Shown one piece after another: positions 50,096 to 58,536 of a stretch of 62,500 bases of DNA (the first letter of the stretch is position 1; the number at the start of each line of letters is the position of its first letter). The notes beneath the pieces are model-generated. The model did not search any database. It saw only the letters and a program-made list of their open reading frames with translations, and had not been told where the DNA came from. Location of the stretch: NCBI GenBank assembly GCA_021783135.1, contig JAJXUE010000013.1:1-62500 (forward strand), written 5' to 3'. The translations under genes were made by a program, and so were the position numbers. The DNA is from Bacillota bacterium. GTDB taxonomy: Bacteria; Bacillota; Desulfitobacteriia; Desulfitobacteriales; JAJXUE01.

Positions 50096-51909
50096 TGCGG
50101 ACGTTGTGCTGCATCTATGTCAATTCCGGCCAGCTTAATTAGGTAAAGGGCATTACGCGTAGTCGATACGCCGGGGCGCAGCTTATAATCAAAGGCTATT
50201 TGGTCATTTTTATAGTATTCGCGGAAATGGAAGTTTTTAATTTTACCACCGCTGGTTTGCTCTAAATCACTTAACTCCAAATCATGCGTGGACACCAGGC
50301 CCATGGCGCCGCGAGTGCTTAACTGGTTGATTAAGATTCTCGCCCCGGTATGCCTGTCCTCTGAGTTGGTACCTTTAAAAACCTCGTCTAAGAGAAAAAA
50401 TACCGGTTGGGTCGCAGAAGCCTCAATCATCATTTTAATCCTGACAAGTTCTGCATAAAACGAGGAAATGCTTTTTTCCAGATTATCGCTTACGCGCATA
50501 CTTGTGTATACCTGCATAATAGGACAGTGAAATTCCTCCGCGCACACCAAGGCGCCGGCATAGGCTAAAATCAGGTTGATGCCGATAGAGCGTAGGAAGG
50601 TGCTTTTACCGGACATATTCGAGCCTGTTATCAGCAAAATACCTGTCGGGGGTGCGATATTTACATCATTTGCCACTCGCGTCTCCGGCAAGAGCGGATG
50701 AGCCAATGCTTTAGCGCGGACAAAGGGAGCCCTCTCAGCTAACTGCGGTTCTGCACAATCCGGGTGCTCACACCCGATCACGGCCAAGCTCACCAAGGCT
50801 TCTAACTCGCCCAATGCATCAAGCCACTTCGCAAGGTGGGGGGCTGATTCTTGGCGCCATGCTTCTAAGGCAATCATGCACTGATAATCCCAAAGTGTCA
50901 GGATATTCAGCAAAAGATACATGGAACTATAGCGGTTCGCAATAGCCGCGACTATGCGCATCAAACTTGCCGTCTGCGCAGAAGCACTAGCTTTCCCTTT
51001 ACTGTTAAGACTGAGGCGCAAATTTTCTAGGCGTTCCGCTTGAAAAGATTTTCTTTCCACGTGTTGCAGCATCCGTACGTAAATCTTAATACCAGCCTCA
51101 TGCTTGTGAACCGTTCCCAACGCGTTGGCACGGGTCTTACCTCCCGGAAGCAGTAAGATAATTTGCGCAGTAAGAGTCAGAATTGGGATGTAGTTTGGTA
51201 CCAAATTTGTGGCCAGAGCAAGTATGCCGGACACAATAGTGACCGCCGGCAGGGCCCGAAACACGAGTTTGACCCATGTTTGACGATAAAAAAACTCATG
51301 CCCTTTAACCCAAGCCAGCAATGGTTCCGGGTCAGTCATCTGGCGGGCAATCACCTTGCCTTCTGCGGCAAAATGCTGTAACCAGTCTAACTTAGCGCTC
51401 AACTCGCGAATCGCCATTTGGCGAAGTTTAATTTCAGCAGAATTGGTCACCGGTATGCTGAGCATCTGCTTTAAATGTTGCCTGCCCTTGTAAGTAGAAG
51501 TTAAATTGATCCACTGAAACAATGAACCTTGACCAAATATATCTAAGTCCACAGCAAAAGGATGGCTAAAGTCGACAAATTCAGCCCCAACATCTGTAAA
51601 GCTAGTCCATTCTCCATTTAACCGTTTCAACCCATCTAAGTTTAGTTCGCACAGCATTTGGGCGTACTGTTTTTTAGCTTTGACCTTTTGGTTCCACCGC
51701 ACCAAAGCTGCAAAGAGGATAAAAGCCGCTGCCAAGAGGAATGTGCCATAGGCATAGCTTTTTAAAAGGTATAAGTAGGTAACTCCGGCAGCGCCGATAA
51801 CAAATTCAATTAGTCGCAACAAACTGATATTGTTGCTGACTTTTTCTTGTATGGCAACAAATTTCCGGTAGTGGTTTAAACGCCTCTGATAACGAAGTGC
51901 TGCCTGCAA
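50092..51909 (-). CDS. Membrane-anchored MutS-like ATPase
   Basis: 605 residues. The C-terminal third is a MutS ATPase: Walker A GSNMSGKST at 429-437, then SSFYAELVRIKMM, Walker B FFLLDEVFKGTNSEDRH and STHDLELSD. There is a core/lever-like middle (MLSIPVTNSAEIKLRQMAI) but no mismatch-recognition or Smr domain. Two pairs of membrane helices are present (about 32-70 and 217-256). This is the small MutS-related group with TM segments found in Bacillota and Bacteroidota; its role in repair is not established. The ORF converges on prxU with a 4-nt overlap. Confidence 0.85.
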   Translation of the reverse strand: MQAALRYQRRLNHYRKFVAIQEKVSNNISLLRLIEFVIGAAGVTYLYLLKSYAYGTFLLAAAFILFAALVRWNQKVKAKKQYAQMLCELNLDGLKRLNGEWTSFTDVGAEFVDFSHPFAVDLDIFGQGSLFQWINLTSTYKGRQHLKQMLSIPVTNSAEIKLRQMAIRELSAKLDWLQHFAAEGKVIARQMTDPEPLLAWVKGHEFFYRQTWVKLVFRALPAVTIVSGILALATNLVPNYIPILTLTAQIILLLPGGKTRANALGTVHKHEAGIKIYVRMLQHVERKSFQAERLENLRLSLNSKGKASASAQTASLMRIVAAIANRYSSMYLLLNILTLWDYQCMIALEAWRQESAPHLAKWLDALGELEALVSLAVIGCEHPDCAEPQLAERAPFVRAKALAHPLLPETRVANDVNIAPPTGILLITGSNMSGKSTFLRSIGINLILAYAGALVCAEEFHCPIMQVYTSMRVSDNLEKSISSFYAELVRIKMMIEASATQPVFFLLDEVFKGTNSEDRHTGARILINQLSTRGAMGLVSTHDLELSDLEQTSGGKIKNFHFREYYKNDQIAFDYKLRPGVSTTRNALYLIKLAGIDIDAAQRPH

Positions 51910-51957
51910 AATAATAACCCTCCCACACTTGCTTTGGTCTTAGTTTGCCCAATTAAT

Positions 51958-51989
51958 ATAAAAAGGGAATTCTCCGTTTGGAGAACCCC
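51958..51989 (-). terminator. Possible terminator of the Sm-like gene
   Basis: Minus strand GGGGTTCTCC-AAAC-GGAGAATTCCC hairpin with a TTTTTATATT tail, about 80 nt past the gene at 52068 and before mutS. Confidence 0.5.
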
Positions 51990-52067
51990 TACTTTTTTAC
52001 CAAAGGGTTCTTTTTCTTTAATTCGCAAATACTCTCCCGGATTCCTCCTCCTTGCCCCAACCAATCC

Positions 52068-52310
52068 CTATTTACCACGGGCTCTCAGATACTTAACATC
52101 TTGAAGAACTTCGATCGATGATATCGAGCCAAGAGGAATAAGACAGATACTGTCGTTCTCCTGACAAACTGAAATCAGGTTGTTTAACGCGTCATATTCA
52201 ATTATTCTGCCCAAGCGGACCCTTTTGTCAGTCCCTGAAGTAGCAATTGTAATAATTACTTTACACCCGCTGCTGATAACTGCGGCCATATTTTGGGGTT
52301 GTTCTTCCAT
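52068..52310 (-). CDS. 80-aa hypothetical protein with Sm/Hfq-like strand pattern
   Basis: Not recognised. After MEEQPQNMAAVISSG comes KVIITIATSGTDKRVRLGRI, then EYDALNNLISVCQEN, and ISSIEVLQ; the G-x-I-x-x-Y-D-x-x-N-x-I spacing resembles the beta-barrel of Sm-like or Hfq-like proteins, but conserved RNA-binding residues cannot be fixed. The ATG at 52310 is preferred: GAGGTG lies 8 nt upstream and contains the GTG of a slightly longer frame. It lies 158 nt upstream of the MutS-like gene on the same strand. Confidence 0.6.
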   Translation of the reverse strand: MEEQPQNMAAVISSGCKVIITIATSGTDKRVRLGRIIEYDALNNLISVCQENDSICLIPLGSISSIEVLQDVKYLRARGK

Positions 52311-52401
52311 TTTTAACACCTCAACTTAAACATATCATATGGCGCGATTTTGCCAAGGCGTATTGTGTCTGTTGATATAAGCTACTTTAGACAAAAATTT
52401 C

Positions 52402-52423
52402 AGGCAGGCTATGTAGCCTGCCT
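52402..52423 (-). terminator. Terminator of the VanW-family gene
   Basis: Exact dyad: AGGCAGGCTA, TG, TAGCCTGCCT; the minus-strand tail is GAAATTTTTGT. Confidence 0.85.
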
Positions 52424-52453
52424 AATTACCGCTAGATATTAAATTATCGACAC

Positions 52454-53836
52454 TTATGGGCCGACCATGACAATCCGGTTTGTCGGTTGATATACACTCC
52501 TACCCAGATTTTCTTGCTTCACAGTTTTACCGTCTTGCTTAAAGGTTCGATACGTTTGGGTAATATAGCCGAGGTGTCCCGCTTGTTGCAGGACCTCACT
52601 CCCGTGCGCGAGTGATTTGTTAACAATCGTTTGTTCTTTAGGAGCAAGCGTTGATAGCACCTGGGCGGAAACGCTAACCTGCTGCCCCGGTTTAACTCGG
52701 CCATAGAGGAAAAACCCGACGCTGGACCCGCTTACTTTGCTGCGAATCAAAACATAAGCTCCGGTATCATTCTTGAACTTAAAATCCAATGTCGGGTAAG
52801 CTACCGTAGCATCTCGTCCTAGAGGTACATAAGTGATGGCAAGACTGTGGTTATTCCGTTCAGCTATACCCAGTCCACTTAGTAACACAGCATTATATAG
52901 GGTACTGGAAACCTGACAAACTCCGCCGCCTAAGCCCGGTACGAATTCGCCGTCAACTATGACAAACGCATCCTGATAGCCTGCCTGTACCGTACGCTCC
53001 CCTACTGTTTGATTAAAAGAAAACACCTCGCCTGGCTTAACAAGCGTACCGTCGATTGTTTTGGCTGCTGTACGTAAATTATCTGAGCGATTAAGCTGGG
53101 AACTGTCAAATTGAGTTGTGTAGGACCCAATTAAGCCGGTAATCTTTTGTTGGTCCAACTGAGCAGCGGAAACTTTCGCCGCTATGGGATTGAACCCAAC
53201 TACAATATCAGGAAGATTATGCACGTTGGCTGCTTGGATGGCCTTGCTTAACGCGTCAATGTCAACCGTGCGGCCGGGCTGCTCCGGTTTAATTTGCATC
53301 TGATTAGCCGAATTGATGGTGAAACTTGCATCAATGGGGGATATGTCGAATACTTTCAGCATGCTTTGCAAGGTACTATGCAACTTTTTCTCATCCCACT
53401 TGGGGTCTACGGGAAAGTCAACGCCTAGGGCCGCCCTGCGAATGCTAACGGCTCGTTCCGCAAGATTGCTCTGGCGACCAATAGCATAGGCTTGATCAAC
53501 CGCAGCACTGACCGGAAAACTTAAGCCCAGCTGCCCAAGTTTTGCAGTGACAATCTTGCCGCCTACATTTAGCTTAAGGTTTTTGTCCAGAATGGGATTA
53601 ACTGCCGCATTCACTTTGGTAAGAGTCTGTTGCGGATTCAGGTTGCCAACTGCGATACCTGCAATGGTCACACCGGGTGCCATTAAACCTCGATTCCAAG
53701 TATATACCCCAAACGCAATACCTGTTGACATCAGCAAGATAATGGCCACCGACAGGATAACCAGTACTACTTTATTCTTGCCAACCCAAGATGGCCTCAG
53801 CCGGCTCGTTTTACCCGACGCCGTTTGTTGCTCCAA
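52454..53836 (-). CDS. VanW family protein with peptidoglycan-binding and G5 domains
   Basis: 460 residues: one membrane anchor near 24-48, two PG-binding-4 units (about 55-230), the VanW core (TIDGTLVKPGEVFSFNQTVG, FVPGLGGGVCQVSSTLYNAV with the conserved Cys, HSLAITYVPLGRDATVAYP), and a C-terminal G5 domain (PKEQTIVNKSLAHGSEVLQQ). An extracytoplasmic role in wall binding or modification is likely, as for many VanW proteins in spore formers. The TTG start has GGGGAG 8 nt upstream. Confidence 0.93.
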   Translation of the reverse strand: MEQQTASGKTSRLRPSWVGKNKVVLVILSVAIILLMSTGIAFGVYTWNRGLMAPGVTIAGIAVGNLNPQQTLTKVNAAVNPILDKNLKLNVGGKIVTAKLGQLGLSFPVSAAVDQAYAIGRQSNLAERAVSIRRAALGVDFPVDPKWDEKKLHSTLQSMLKVFDISPIDASFTINSANQMQIKPEQPGRTVDIDALSKAIQAANVHNLPDIVVGFNPIAAKVSAAQLDQQKITGLIGSYTTQFDSSQLNRSDNLRTAAKTIDGTLVKPGEVFSFNQTVGERTVQAGYQDAFVIVDGEFVPGLGGGVCQVSSTLYNAVLLSGLGIAERNNHSLAITYVPLGRDATVAYPTLDFKFKNDTGAYVLIRSKVSGSSVGFFLYGRVKPGQQVSVSAQVLSTLAPKEQTIVNKSLAHGSEVLQQAGHLGYITQTYRTFKQDGKTVKQENLGRSVYQPTNRIVMVGP

Positions 53837-53944
53837 CTAAATCTCTCCCCTTTATCAACATGGTTATGTATATTCGCCGTAGTGCAGTTATTTCCTCTCA
53901 AATCACCGCAATGTTTTTCCTATAACTGGAATTGAATATGCGCG

Positions 53945-53978
53945 CAAAAAAAACTAGCGTGTCCAAAGACACGCTAGT
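53945..53978 (-). terminator. Terminator of the EF-G-like gene
   Basis: Perfect 11-bp stem ACTAGCGTGTC / GACACGCTAGT (53953-53963 and 53968-53978) followed by eight Ts on the minus strand. Confidence 0.95.
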
Positions 53979-54025
53979 ACACCTTATTCTAGACGCTTTT
54001 GTCCGCGCTCACACCGAGGGCGTAA

Positions 54026-56038
54026 TCAATTAGCTTGTGCCGCCACTATTTCTTCGCTAATCTTGGTCGGCACCTCTTCATAATGAGCGTACTCCATGCG
54101 GAAGCTGCCCCTCCCCTGTGTCAACGCGCGTAAATCGATAGCATAACGCAACATTTCTGACATTGGAACATTAGCTTTGACCACCTGAAATTTGCCGGAT
54201 GGTTCCATCCCAATTACCTTGCCTCGTTTACCGTTTAAATCTCCGATAACCTCGCCCATAAATATTTCCGGTACAGTTACCTCTACGTGCATAATTGGTT
54301 CCAGAATTACCGGCTTCGCAAGCTCCGCACCTTTACGAAAAGCGAGTATAGCCGCTAACTTAAAAGCCATCTCAGATGAATCTACGGTGTGATAGGAACC
54401 ATCGTAAAGCGTAACCTTGACATCAGTTACCGGAAAACCCGCTACTACGCCTTCGTGCATAGCTTCACGCACGCCCTTTTCGACTGCAGGAAAGTATTGT
54501 TTCGGCACAGCTCCACCAAAAATTGCCTCATTGAATTCGAACTCATGCCCCGCAGCCGGTTCCAGCTTCAACCAAACATGCCCATATTGGCCGTGACCGC
54601 CGGATTGCTTTTTGTGTTTGCCTTCCACCTGAATTTGCTTGCGTAAGGTTTCGCGGTACGGAATCTTAGGGGGAAATAGGTTAACCCCTACCCCGAATTT
54701 CCGGGCCAATTTCTCCACCAGAATTTCCAGATGCATTTCGCCCAAGCCGGTTAACAGCATTTGGTGTGTTTCCGTATTCTTAGTAATGCTTATAGACGGG
54801 TCCTCTTCGACTAAACGGGCCAACGCTGCACCTAATTTATCCTCATCACCCTTACTTTTAGGTTCAATGGCCACCGTAAGGCAGGGTTCAGGAAATTGAA
54901 TCCCTGCCAAAGCTACCGGTTTTTCTTTGCTACATAGCGTATCGCCGGTGGAAACATCCATAAGTTTAGCGATAACGCCGATATCTCCAACGCTGACCTC
55001 TGGCACTGGCTCCTGCGTTTTACCGCGCAAGAAGAATATTTGGCCAATTTTTTCGTCCTTTTGTAAGGTGGAATTATACACTACCGAGTCCGACTTAATC
55101 GTCCCCCCGAAAACCTTGAAATAACTTAATTTGCCTACGAACGGATCAGCTAAAGTCTTAAAGATCAAGGCTGCCTTGTCTTGCCCTGCAGCTTGAGGTT
55201 GAGGCATATATGTTGCTGCAAAATCCAGTACAGGCTGAATCGCGATGTTTTTGTAGGCAGAACCGCACAACACAGGCACCACCATATTGGCCGCCACAGC
55301 TTGCCGCAAACAGGCCTGAAGTTCTGCCACCGTTAAAGCTTCTCCATCTAAATATTTATTTAAAACGTTGTCATCAAATTCAGCCACCGCTTCTGCCAAG
55401 GCCTCACGCGCTGTCTCTGCTTCTGTCTGCAAATCGTCAGGCACTTGTTCCAGCTTAAATTTTCCGCTGCCGTTAGTGTCATAAATCAGGGCTTGTTGGG
55501 TTATGACGTCCACAACACCTTTAAATCCGGCTTCACTGCCAATGGGAATTTGTACCGCTACCACGCGCGATTTACTATAAAAAGATTTTACCTGCTCTAA
55601 GACGCGGCTAAAATTCGCGTTTTCCCGGTCCAGTTTGTTGACAAAAACAAATTTGGGCAGGTTTAGACTATCCGTATATTCCCACAAAATCTCTGCCTGT
55701 ACCTCCAAGCCGCCAACCCCGCACAACACCATTAATGCGCCCTCGCTCACCCGCAGGGCACTCTTAACTTCGCCAAAGAAGTCGGAATAACCGGGAGTAT
55801 CGAGCCAATTTATTTTGTGTTCTTTCCATTCACACGGAATTAAGGATGTGCTGATGGAGACATTGTGCTTAATTTCCTCCGGCAAGTAATCTGACACAGT
55901 ATTTCCGTCACCCACCCGGCCAAGGCGGTTGATCACTCCGGAGTTAAACAAACAGGCCTCAACCAAAGAGGTCTTACCGGCTCCACCGTGGGCAATAACA
56001 CCCAGGTTTCTGAGCCTGCCAATTTCGTAGGATTTCAA
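54026..56038 (-). CDS. Elongation factor G-like GTPase with altered switch II
   Basis: 670 residues with all EF-G domains (G, II, III, IV with HGQYGHVWLKLEP, V with MHVEVTVPEIFMGEVIGDLNGKRG). The G domain departs from true EF-G: G1 is AHGGAGKTS at 16-24 (AHIDAGKTT is normal), and switch II is DTPGYSDF, with Tyr84 in place of the catalytic His. NKLDREN keeps guanine specificity. This places it in the EF-G-like (FusA2-type) group of poorly defined function, possibly recycling or stress translation. The TTG start has AAGGAGGAG upstream. Confidence 0.92.
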   Translation of the reverse strand: MKSYEIGRLRNLGVIAHGGAGKTSLVEACLFNSGVINRLGRVGDGNTVSDYLPEEIKHNVSISTSLIPCEWKEHKINWLDTPGYSDFFGEVKSALRVSEGALMVLCGVGGLEVQAEILWEYTDSLNLPKFVFVNKLDRENANFSRVLEQVKSFYSKSRVVAVQIPIGSEAGFKGVVDVITQQALIYDTNGSGKFKLEQVPDDLQTEAETAREALAEAVAEFDDNVLNKYLDGEALTVAELQACLRQAVAANMVVPVLCGSAYKNIAIQPVLDFAATYMPQPQAAGQDKAALIFKTLADPFVGKLSYFKVFGGTIKSDSVVYNSTLQKDEKIGQIFFLRGKTQEPVPEVSVGDIGVIAKLMDVSTGDTLCSKEKPVALAGIQFPEPCLTVAIEPKSKGDEDKLGAALARLVEEDPSISITKNTETHQMLLTGLGEMHLEILVEKLARKFGVGVNLFPPKIPYRETLRKQIQVEGKHKKQSGGHGQYGHVWLKLEPAAGHEFEFNEAIFGGAVPKQYFPAVEKGVREAMHEGVVAGFPVTDVKVTLYDGSYHTVDSSEMAFKLAAILAFRKGAELAKPVILEPIMHVEVTVPEIFMGEVIGDLNGKRGKVIGMEPSGKFQVVKANVPMSEMLRYAIDLRALTQGRGSFRMEYAHYEEVPTKISEEIVAAQAN

Positions 56039-56243
56039 GACAATCTCCTCCTTGCAGTGTTGTTTTATTCGATAGGCTTTCCCGCCTAGTCAAACCAACC
56101 TAGGAGTGTAATTCCATGTCTTAGGCCCACTAATTTATTGTAGACACCAGTTTGCTCGGAAAATTGTTTGTATGTACAAGTATATCTTGGAATAGAGTGT
56201 AAGGAAAATTAACTTAAGCACAAAGGCGAGAGGAGTTGGCATT

Positions 56244-56462
56244 ATGAAAGAAAAAATTCATCCGAATTACTTTCAAACCACGATTCGTTGTTCGTGCGGG
56301 GAAACCTTTGTTACCGGTTCTACCAGTCAAAATATCCACGTCGAGGTTTGTGCCAAGTGTCACCCCTACTTTACCGGCGTCCAAAAAATCATCGACAAAA
56401 CTGGCCGGGTTGACAAATTTATGCGACGCCTTGACCAAACTAACAAAATGCATACAGACTAG
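56244..56462 (+). CDS. rpmE: 50S ribosomal protein L31 (zinc-binding form)
   Basis: 72 residues beginning MKEKIHPNYF, with the zinc Cys set C16, C18, C36 and C39, and a VDKFMRRLDQ tail. The zinc form is the C+ type that is replaced by a C- paralogue under zinc starvation in many bacteria. GAGAGGAG lies 8 nt before the ATG. An inverted repeat GGGTGCCTT / AAGGCACCC (56485-56522) just downstream overlaps the 3' end of the convergent iadA and may stop transcription. Confidence 0.97.
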   Translation: MKEKIHPNYFQTTIRCSCGETFVTGSTSQNIHVEVCAKCHPYFTGVQKIIDKTGRVDKFMRRLDQTNKMHTD

Positions 56463-56491
56463 TAGCCAGTGGGCACACTGCGTTGGGTGCC

Positions 56492-57664
56492 TTAGGCTTG
56501 GTCCTTTGGTTCAAAGGCACCCCATACTACCGCTCGACCGTTATCAACCATTAAACGCCCGCGGGCAAATACCTTGTTCACGTGTAAATCTGCGTCTAAA
56601 ATCGTGATATCAGCATCATACCCCGAAGCCAAGTTGCCCTTAGACGGTAACTGCAAAATACGCGCTGTGTTTGTAGTAGCCAACGGCAGAACCTCCGCCA
56701 AACTTAATTTATGGTTTTGCACGGTCTGCCGCAAATCATGCCACAGGACCTGCACCGAGCCTTTTGCCAAACCGGTTAATTTTCCTTCGGCATCGAACAA
56801 CGGTAAACTACCGTTACCGTCGGACGTAACTGTAACCCTGTCTAACGGCAATCCTTTAGCTTTAATTAAAGCCAAAGCGTCTGATACCAAAATACCTTCA
56901 TTTAAATCTTCTCCGCCCGCGGTTAAATCAATATTCCCGCCCTTGGCCAAAAATTCCAAACTCTGTTGAAACAGTTTGGTTGTCCGATTGACGTGGGTTG
57001 GTAAAAATTGTGTAATCGGTATCTCGCTGACCTCCAACACCTGGTTGATCGGAGTAAGGCCACGCTTACCCTCGCCCAAGTGCAGATGCAAAATCCCAGC
57101 TTTGCCCCCCAGCATGCCGCCCACTCGAGCCTCTGCTGCCAACTTGGCCAAATCTTCGACCTGCGGCTGCGCTGAACGGTGATCTGATATAGCAATCTCA
57201 CCGGCACCAACCACTTTATCCACCAACGTTAAATCTTGGCGCAAATTTTCCAGTAAAGTCCGAGCCGGTAACTGATACGCCCCGCTGTAAATAAACGTCG
57301 ATATTCCTTCCGCTTGCAGACCGTTTGCCTTGGCCAGCAAACCAGCCATACTGCGCGTAACAGCGTCCGTACCTAATAGACCGACAACGGTGGTAATGCC
57401 TGCCGTTGTGATTTCACTGAGCATAATTTCCGGCGTGCGTGTTACCGGCCCGCCTTCCCCTCCGCCGCCGCATATGTGCACATGTCCGTCGATCAAGCCC
57501 GGTATAGCAAGCAGGCCAGTGCAATCATATTCCTCGGCGCCAAATTCGGGCGGTAAATCAATCCTGGGCGCCAACTTGGCGATTGCCGTGCCTACAACCA
57601 ATATATCAACGATACCCACATCTTTTGGTGCATAAGCATGCACCCGGCGAATTATTTTGAACAT
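56492..57664 (-). CDS. iadA: Isoaspartyl dipeptidase
   Basis: 390 residues of the amidohydrolase superfamily. Metal ligands H61 and H63 in GLIDGHVHICGGGGEGG, then TTVVGLLGTD, GEIAISDHRS, GILHLHLGEG and VTSDGNGSLP (Asp ligand). IadA cleaves beta-aspartyl dipeptides that arise from protein deamidation and damage. Typical length about 390. The Shine-Dalgarno sequence is weak (AAGTGAT). It shares strand with ppaX but a 78-nt gap separates them. Confidence 0.94.
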   Translation of the reverse strand: MFKIIRRVHAYAPKDVGIVDILVVGTAIAKLAPRIDLPPEFGAEEYDCTGLLAIPGLIDGHVHICGGGGEGGPVTRTPEIMLSEITTAGITTVVGLLGTDAVTRSMAGLLAKANGLQAEGISTFIYSGAYQLPARTLLENLRQDLTLVDKVVGAGEIAISDHRSAQPQVEDLAKLAAEARVGGMLGGKAGILHLHLGEGKRGLTPINQVLEVSEIPITQFLPTHVNRTTKLFQQSLEFLAKGGNIDLTAGGEDLNEGILVSDALALIKAKGLPLDRVTVTSDGNGSLPLFDAEGKLTGLAKGSVQVLWHDLRQTVQNHKLSLAEVLPLATTNTARILQLPSKGNLASGYDADITILDADLHVNKVFARGRLMVDNGRAVVWGAFEPKDQA

Positions 57665-57742
57665 ATCATCACTTCGCTTATCAAATGGTAATTACGTTAA
57701 TTACGTTATTATCACCTGAAAAGCCTTTGCCTATGCGCAGCG

Positions 57743-58372
57743 TTAAATTAGCTGCAAAAGGTCAGACACATTTTCCAATATATAGTCAGGTTGTTCAGCC
57801 AGTAACACTTCTCGCTCGTAGGCGCTCCACATCACAGCAGCGCTTTTAACTCCCGCTGCTTTGGCACAGCGAATATCGTAAGTAGAATCACCAACATAAA
57901 GCACCCCGTCAGTATCATGCTGCAAGCTGTTCAAGGCATGCAGAATTGGTGCTGCTTCCGGCTTATGCTGTTCTGTATCTTCATACGCCACAAACACCTG
58001 AAAAAAATCTTTCAGGCCAAAGAGCCCCAGCCCGCGCTGCGCGGAAAGCTTCAGTTTTGAGGTCACCACTCCGAGGGTAATTCCCTTTTGGTGCAATACT
58101 TGTAAGGTTGCATGGATTCCTGCGATTTCTTTGGCTAAGGCATCGTGATTCGCAAGGTTAAACGAACGGTAAGTTTGAATTAACTCCTCGGCCTGACCGG
58201 GGGCAAAACGCTCTAAAGAATAGATTAAAGGTTCGCCAAAATAAGGAATAAATTTTTCCGGTCCCCAATCCTGCCCCAAATGGGTGCGGATAGTATGTTG
58301 GTAAGACTTAATAACCAGGTCATTTGTATCAATCAAGGTCCCGTCTAAATCAAACAAGATACAATCAAACAT
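57743..58372 (-). CDS. ppaX: HAD phosphatase, PpaX-type pyrophosphatase
   Basis: 209 residues. HAD motifs: DLDGTLIDT (D8, D10), VVTSKLKLSA (motif II Thr/Ser), KPEAAPIL (motif III Lys) and YVGDSTYDIRCAKAAGV (motif IV). The sequence LFDLDGTLIDTNDLVIKSYQHT is close to PpaX of Bacillus, which hydrolyses pyrophosphate released by HPr(Ser) phosphorolysis. Phosphoglycolate phosphatase is an alternative. Confidence 0.88.
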   Translation of the reverse strand: MFDCILFDLDGTLIDTNDLVIKSYQHTIRTHLGQDWGPEKFIPYFGEPLIYSLERFAPGQAEELIQTYRSFNLANHDALAKEIAGIHATLQVLHQKGITLGVVTSKLKLSAQRGLGLFGLKDFFQVFVAYEDTEQHKPEAAPILHALNSLQHDTDGVLYVGDSTYDIRCAKAAGVKSAAVMWSAYEREVLLAEQPDYILENVSDLLQLI

Positions 58373-58536
58373 ATTTCATCCCTCGAATTCTGTCCGAAAA
58401 TTGAGTCCCTGCTCCGTATTTTCTCTCTCGTAGTGGCAAAATCCTTTTACGCCCTATAATTTACCACTCAATTCCCTAACCTGTCCTATGCGGGGTTGTG
58501 CCGGCATAAACATTATTGGACAGGGGGGGGATATAG

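Noticed and set aside
42300-50100. Prophage or integrative element
   Set aside because: A lysin/holin-like pair, a TIR protein and a DUF3606 protein are suggestive, but no integrase, terminase, capsid gene or att-type repeat was found, and the tRNA-Trp at 40364 shows no second partial copy that I could see.
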